Positions 59,741 to 64,000 of a DNA stretch of 64,000 bases are shown here, one piece after another. Every line of letters begins with the position of its first letter. Position 1 is the first letter of the stretch. The notes under the pieces were generated by a model. The model saw only the letters and a program-made list of their open reading frames with translations. It was not told where the DNA came from and made no database searches. The position numbers and the translations under genes are program-made. Source of the DNA: Gordionus sp. m RMFG-2023 (taxonomy: Eukaryota > Nematomorpha > Gordioida > Chordodea > Parachordodidae); the NCBI RefSeq assembly GCF_954871325.1, contig NC_088776.1, positions 6,269,985 through 6,333,984 of the forward strand, written 5' to 3'.

Positions 59741-61106
59741 ATGAGCCACAACAAACAAATAGTAATTTTGGATAACGGAGGCTTTACCGCGAAAATCGGT
59801 GTGGTCTCATCAACTTACGATTCACTCGATAAACTAATTCAAACCGACCCGGTGAGTGACTTAACAAACTCCGGTCACTTGAAAGGACCCTCGGTTATCC
59901 CCAATTGCGTTACGAAAGCGAAATCAGAATCTCGCAGATTAGCCTTCGTGGGAGATCAGATAGACGAAATTTTCGACAAATCCTCCCTCTTTTACCAAAG
60001 GCCTATTCAAAGGTTTTTTTTAAAAATGATCAAGGAGATAGAAGATATATTTTTTTAAAATAGGAATAGGGAAGTTCTAAAACAATTTTTGTTTAGGTTT
60101 TTAATTATTATTTTTTTAAAAATAAATTGGGGTTTTTAAAAATTAATATTAACAATTACAAAAATTAGATCTCGCTTAAGAAAAGTCGCTCCATTGGAGC
60201 CTGATTTTTAAAGACGACGGCTAACTCAGTATTTCAGAAAAATATTAGGCAGATCTCAAAATTTTGTGCATCGATGAAACAAGGGTTTGAAACTAGCTAA
60301 ATCTCGAGGCTTACAATATTTTTCTGATTAAAATATTGATTTTGCCATTTTTAAAAAATTGGCTCAAATGGAGCGATTTTGCATCGTTACTTTCAACTGC
60401 CTAGAAAAAAAATAAAATTTACCCTAAAATATTAAATATTTTTTCTTCGGAATATAAAAAATATATATTACTTATTATAACATTTAATCAACAATTTCAA
60501 AAAAATAATGATATTGCTCAAAAAGGGGTTACCTAGTCGGCTGGGAGCTGCAAAGACAGGTGTGGGATCGGTTGTTCAATTTTGTTTTACGCGACAAATA
60601 TGATCTGAAAAGCTCGCCCATGGGGCCTGATACCGAATTAGTGGTGACGGTCCCTCCCTTGAATTTCCCTTTCATAACCGATTCCATGAACGAAATATTT
60701 TTCGAAGAATACGGGTTTGGGTCTGTGCTTCAAATAACCCCGTCAACTCTCTCGGCCCTGCGTTATAGTTACGAATCTAGCTTGATTAAGCGGCGCCATA
60801 AAACCGAATCTCATAATCATAATAAATGTTTAGTCGTGGATTCAGGGTTTTCATTCACTCACGTCAGTCATTACGACACGAATATCGATGATTCCTCCGT
60901 CGGTAAGTTTTCTATAGCGAGAGATGACACCAGGCTCAGACGATTAGACGTTGGAGGCAAGCTTTTGACGAATTACCTCAAGGAAATCATATCCTACCGA
61001 CAGCTGCACGTGATGGAAGAGTCCTACGTCATAAATCAGGTCAAGGAAGACTCCTGTTACGTCTCGCAAGAATTCCTCAAGGATATGGAGGCGTGTCAAA
61101 AATATG
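59741..61106 (+). CDS. ACTR6: Actin-related protein 6 (ARP6/ACTR6), first two exons
   Basis: ARP6 is a nuclear actin-fold subunit of the SWR1/SRCAP chromatin-remodelling complex that exchanges H2A.Z. Exon 1 (59741-60012) starts with MSHNKQIVILDNGGFTAKIG, the nucleotide-binding phosphate-1 loop, and includes SVIPNC and the family signature QIDEIFDKSSLFYQRPIQ. Exon 2 (60526-61106) continues in phase with GYLVGWELQRQVWD, SMNEIFFEEYGFGSVL, LVVDSGFSFTHV (second phosphate loop), VGGKLLTNYLKEIISYRQLH and YVINQVKEDSCYVSQEF. These match human ACTR6 closely. About 284 codons are present of a family length near 400; the C-terminal third must lie right of 64000. Unlike human ARP6, the stretch between AKIG and SVIPNC is longer by roughly 25 residues, and there is a basic insert (SLIKRRHKTESHNHNK) before the second phosphate loop. 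Intron 1 contains a decayed hAT MITE. Confidence 0.96.
60180..60385. mobile_element. Decayed hAT MITE in ARP6 intron 1
   Basis: GTCGCTCCATTGGAGCCTGA, GGCTAACTCAGTATTTCAGA and the right part AAAATTGGCTCAAATGGAGC with ATCGTTAC match the family at 40776-40996, including the ATCTCGAGGCTTA core. Termini are eroded. Confidence 0.6.
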
Positions 61107-61189
61107 GTAATAAATTTATTTTTATGTGTAGGAGAGCTCTCTAAAGTTTGAATTTTCCCTATTGCTTGCGATGATATAAAATATAATAC

Positions 61190-61475
61190 TTATCTTAGCT
61201 GACGATCCTTCCATTTATTAAAATTTATTTTGAACCGTCATTGAATACAAATCAGCTGGTGACACGCCATTTTGTTTTACCATATAATTTTTTAAATTAT
61301 TATATATAAAACTTTGATTTTTAAGAAAAAGATAAGTTACAAATTTTTTTTATTGTAAATTGTTTATATGGTGAAACCAATATGGCTAACAACCAGCTGA
61401 TTTGTATTGGTAAGCATTTAGATGAAAGGATTGCCACTCTAGGTATATATATGTCATTGGTTGCCTCCAAAATTA
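61190..61475. mobile_element. MITE, same family as 10955-11275
   Basis: The internal blocks CGTCATTGAATACAAATCAG and CACGCCATTTTG, the inverted partner CAGCTGATTTGTATTGGTAA, and the right flank CTAGGTATATATATGTCATTGG parallel the intron element of PRPF6. It lies in ARP6 intron 2. Confidence 0.55.
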
Positions 61476-62264
61476 TTTTCTCTTCTTAAAGGTAAGGATT
61501 AAAACATATTTAAAAAATGAGAAACATCGGTGATGTATCATAAGTTGAAATCGCCTGATGATAATATTTTAAACCTAATTTAATTTCAACCAAAGGTATT
61601 TGTTAGAAAATCAGACGATTAAAATTATTTTAGGTTCTGAAGGGAGGAATAGATAAAAATAAATTATTGGGTGAGCTGATTACATATTTTTTTTTCAATA
61701 TTCATTAATCCTATCTAGTGTTGCGTAATCAGCTAATTTTAGCCGACTACAAAACAGCTTAGCCGAGATTTTAGGTGAAAAAATCGGCTATGCTTAATTA
61801 GGTTAAGCCTAAAAATCGGCTAAAATTAAATTAGTCAAAATTCTGATTAATTATTATTTATTTATTTTAGTAAAATAATTTATTTTATTTATATTTAATG
61901 TAAATATTTTATTATTATCAACAAATAAACATGATATGATTTAATATTTTTTATTTATATTATTATATTTTGAAATGAAAATAAATTTATTTATTTGATG
62001 TTTTTATAATAAAAAAAAATAATATGCTGCTATATTGTAAAAATGTAATATTCTTTTTAATATAATTTATTAGTGATTTTCACAATCTTCTTTGTAAATA
62101 CATCTTTTATTGAGGAATTATATTGTAAATTTTATAAGATAAATAAACAATCTTTTAGTGAAATATAATTTTTTTTAAATTATCTATTTTTTATTAAATG
62201 AGGTGGATTTTATGAAACTTTTTTGATGTTATTTTATATGATCTTTTTAAGGTTAATATTTTAA

Positions 62265-62760
62265 TGTGACAATTGTCATAATCCTTATTTTATAATTATG
62301 AATTTTTTTGAAGAAAATATGTTAAAATAAGTATTATAATAGATGTTTAAATAAAAATTTAGTAAAGATGTACCAAAGAAAAGTGACAATTGTCACAATC
62401 GTTATTTTATAAGTTTTTTGAATTTTTTTGAGTATTGATAGCATGTGTTTTATAAGTTTTTTGAATTTTTCTGAAGAAAATATGTTAAAATAAGTATTAA
62501 TAAGATGTTTAAATAAAAATTTAGTGAAGATGTACCATAGAAAAGTGACAATTGTCGTAATCGTTATTTGATAAGTTTTTTGAATTTTTTTGAAGAAAAT
62601 ATGTTAAAATAAGTATTAAAAACATGTTTAAATAAAAATTTAGTGAAGATGTACCAATGAAAAGTGACAATTGTCATAATCGGTATTTTTAAAGATTTTT
62701 GAATTTTTTTGAAGAAAATATGTTAAATAAGTATTGATAACATGTGTAAATATAAATTTA
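62265..62760. repeat. 119-bp class tandem repeat in the right-edge hAT
   Basis: GTGACAATTGTCATAATC-type motifs occur at 62265, 62383, 62545 and 62664; the first and last pairs are 118-119 bases apart and the middle gap is longer. Each unit has GAAGATGTACCA as in the array at 21845-22628. Confidence 0.9.
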
Positions 62761-63271
62761 GTGAAGATGATAATCAACCTTATTTTTATATTACCTATTT
62801 ATTTCTTCATAAATATATTATGTTAAACATTATATTCATTATCAAATATAATCTAATAAAATTATTCATTTTGCAAATATCTTATTATTATATTTTATAC
62901 TTAAAAATTAACAACATAAAATTTTAGATTTTCTAAATGTCACCATGAGGCATAGATAGAAATATGTATTAATCAAAGACAAAAGAATAATTTAAATTTT
63001 AAAAAAAAGCATGAAATAAAAATAGTCATTTGCATAAAAGATCAATATATTGATGAAAATTCTGCAGATAGTTTATTAATTCTTTATTAATTTATATAAT
63101 ATCTATAATGTATATTATATACGATGATAAATAAATGAAATATATTTGAATAAAATAATCACAAATATCTAGTGAATAAAAAAAAAGTTATATTCAATTT
63201 TGAGCAAAGTATTTTATTATAAAAAAAAAAGTTTAAAATATAAATTTGCAACTTAGACAATATTGAAATAT

Positions 63272-64000
63272 TTATTCCCCCAACTCCCACATGTCAGTAA
63301 TTATCTTTTCCCAAGCATTAAGACACAGACACCATCTGAGTGTATTAGGAGCCAATCTATTTCTTTTTTTCGTCGCTGTATCGCCGGCACGCGAAAAAAC
63401 ACGCTCACTAGGCACAGAAGAAGCTTGAGCACCTAAATAATTAATCGCCATAGATGACAGTCTAAAATAAATATATGCATAATTGAATTAAATTTTTAAG
63501 ATATTTTCGATTTTGATTAAAGTTGGTAAAAATTAATAATATTTTAATACATTTTACCTAGGAAATCTACCAGAATTAATCTTCCAATAATCTAAAATAA
63601 ACTCTTTCAAAGGCGGTTCCGACAGATATAACACTATCTCATCGGAAGTGTGCTCTATTGTCGATGTTCTAAAATAAATATGAGGAAAAATCAATCATAA
63701 AAATATAAATTTTTAATACGTTCGCCGACTTTGTAAAACTGTTTCGGTGAAACATATTGGAACATATTGGTCTATCTTTTTCCAAAGATTCTCCGTTAAC
63801 TTGATTTATTTGAGGATAAAAAGCCTCATAATGTTGTCTAAATCTGATATGATATGGATAAAATATATAAAAATAATGTTTAAACCTGCCATGATACTCT
63901 TCATATTTTAAAAAGGAAGGCAACGCCTCTATTTTTATTCTAGGATCGAGAATTGTACATATGTACATAGGTAAATTATCAAATTTTTTAATATATTTGT
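63272..64000 (-). CDS. hAT transposase, C-terminal exons
   Basis: Cut-and-paste transposase with an RNase-H-like catalytic domain and C-terminal hAT dimerisation domain. Exons, in order of transcription: from beyond 64000 to 63886 (CTILDPRIKIEALPSFLKYE), 63843 to about 63720 (FRQHYEAFYPQINQVNG), 63668-63558 (STIEHTSDEIVLYLSEPPLK, then FILDYWKINSGRFP) and 63461-63272 (LSSMAINYLGAQASSVPSER, then VFSRAGDTATKKRNRLAPNT, then a stop at 63272). LDPR..K and PSERVFS.AG..... R..L are standard hAT signatures. Introns are short with GT/AG ends; the donor of the second exon is uncertain (63720 or a few bases earlier). No stop or frameshift is evident in the part seen, unlike every other transposase here. 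Confidence 0.88.

Larger units (their letters stand above)
61716..64000 (-). mobile_element. hAT element with transposase, running off the right edge
   Basis: The left end TAGTGTTGCGTAATCAGCTA is the same terminus class as 21217-23008. Subterminal words are AATCGGCTA and TTAGCCGA. It is followed by 119-bp class repeats (62265-62760) and then, on the minus strand, hAT transposase exons. The right terminus is outside the window. It is the only member of this group here with a transposase, so it is a candidate source of the non-autonomous copies. It sits in an ARP6 intron, antisense to the gene. Confidence 0.8.

Overview
The window is eukaryotic DNA from an animal, very A+T-rich by eye, with spliceosomal introns and a heavy load of transposons. 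The lineage cannot be fixed from the sequence alone. The two host proteins look metazoan, and the mobile elements (several hAT families, a Ginger1-like integrase/OTU element, MULE, IS630/Tc1, Harbinger MITE, LINE) are typical of TE-rich invertebrate genomes. No rRNA, convincing tRNA, CRISPR array or prokaryotic operon is visible.

Two host genes are clear. (1) The minus strand from 35669 to beyond the left edge encodes PRPF6 (Prp6, U5/tri-snRNP protein). I place 22 exons whose splice phases all agree: a PRP1 N-terminal region (exons 1-7) followed by HAT repeats (exons 8-22). Only the last residues lie outside the window. (2) The plus strand from 59741 encodes ARP6/ACTR6, the actin-related subunit of the SWR1/SRCAP complex. 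Two exons are present; the C-terminal part lies to the right. The genes are about 24 kb apart and transcribed away from each other.

Layout. 1-35669: PRPF6. Its short introns are clean and its long ones hold insertions: hAT elements (528-1237, 2908-3666, 21217-23008), a 4.8-kb long-TIR element with integrase and OTU-protease coding (4745-9567), two LINE copies in opposite orientation (12337-17050), a palindromic transposon fossil (24303-25560) and MULE fragments (31500-33270). 35700-37325: an integrase fossil directly upstream of PRPF6. 37600-38790: a 131-bp satellite. 38930-41000: hAT-type MITEs. 42045-48870: a nested complex, a foldback element with arms of about 0.9 kb carrying a non-coding LTR element in one arm and a hAT element in its loop; the hAT in turn carries an IS630-type transposase and a GC-rich MITE. 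48880-50340: a retroelement fossil. 51032-52745: a hAT with 8-bp TSD. 56801-57798: a hAT with BED-finger remnant. 61716 to the right edge: a hAT with well-kept transposase exons inside an ARP6 intron.

The strongest unexplained pattern is that several hAT-type elements share nearly the same outer end (TAGTGTTGTTAA) and a 119-bp internal minisatellite with the palindrome TGACAATTGTCA, but each carries a different subterminal repeat word.
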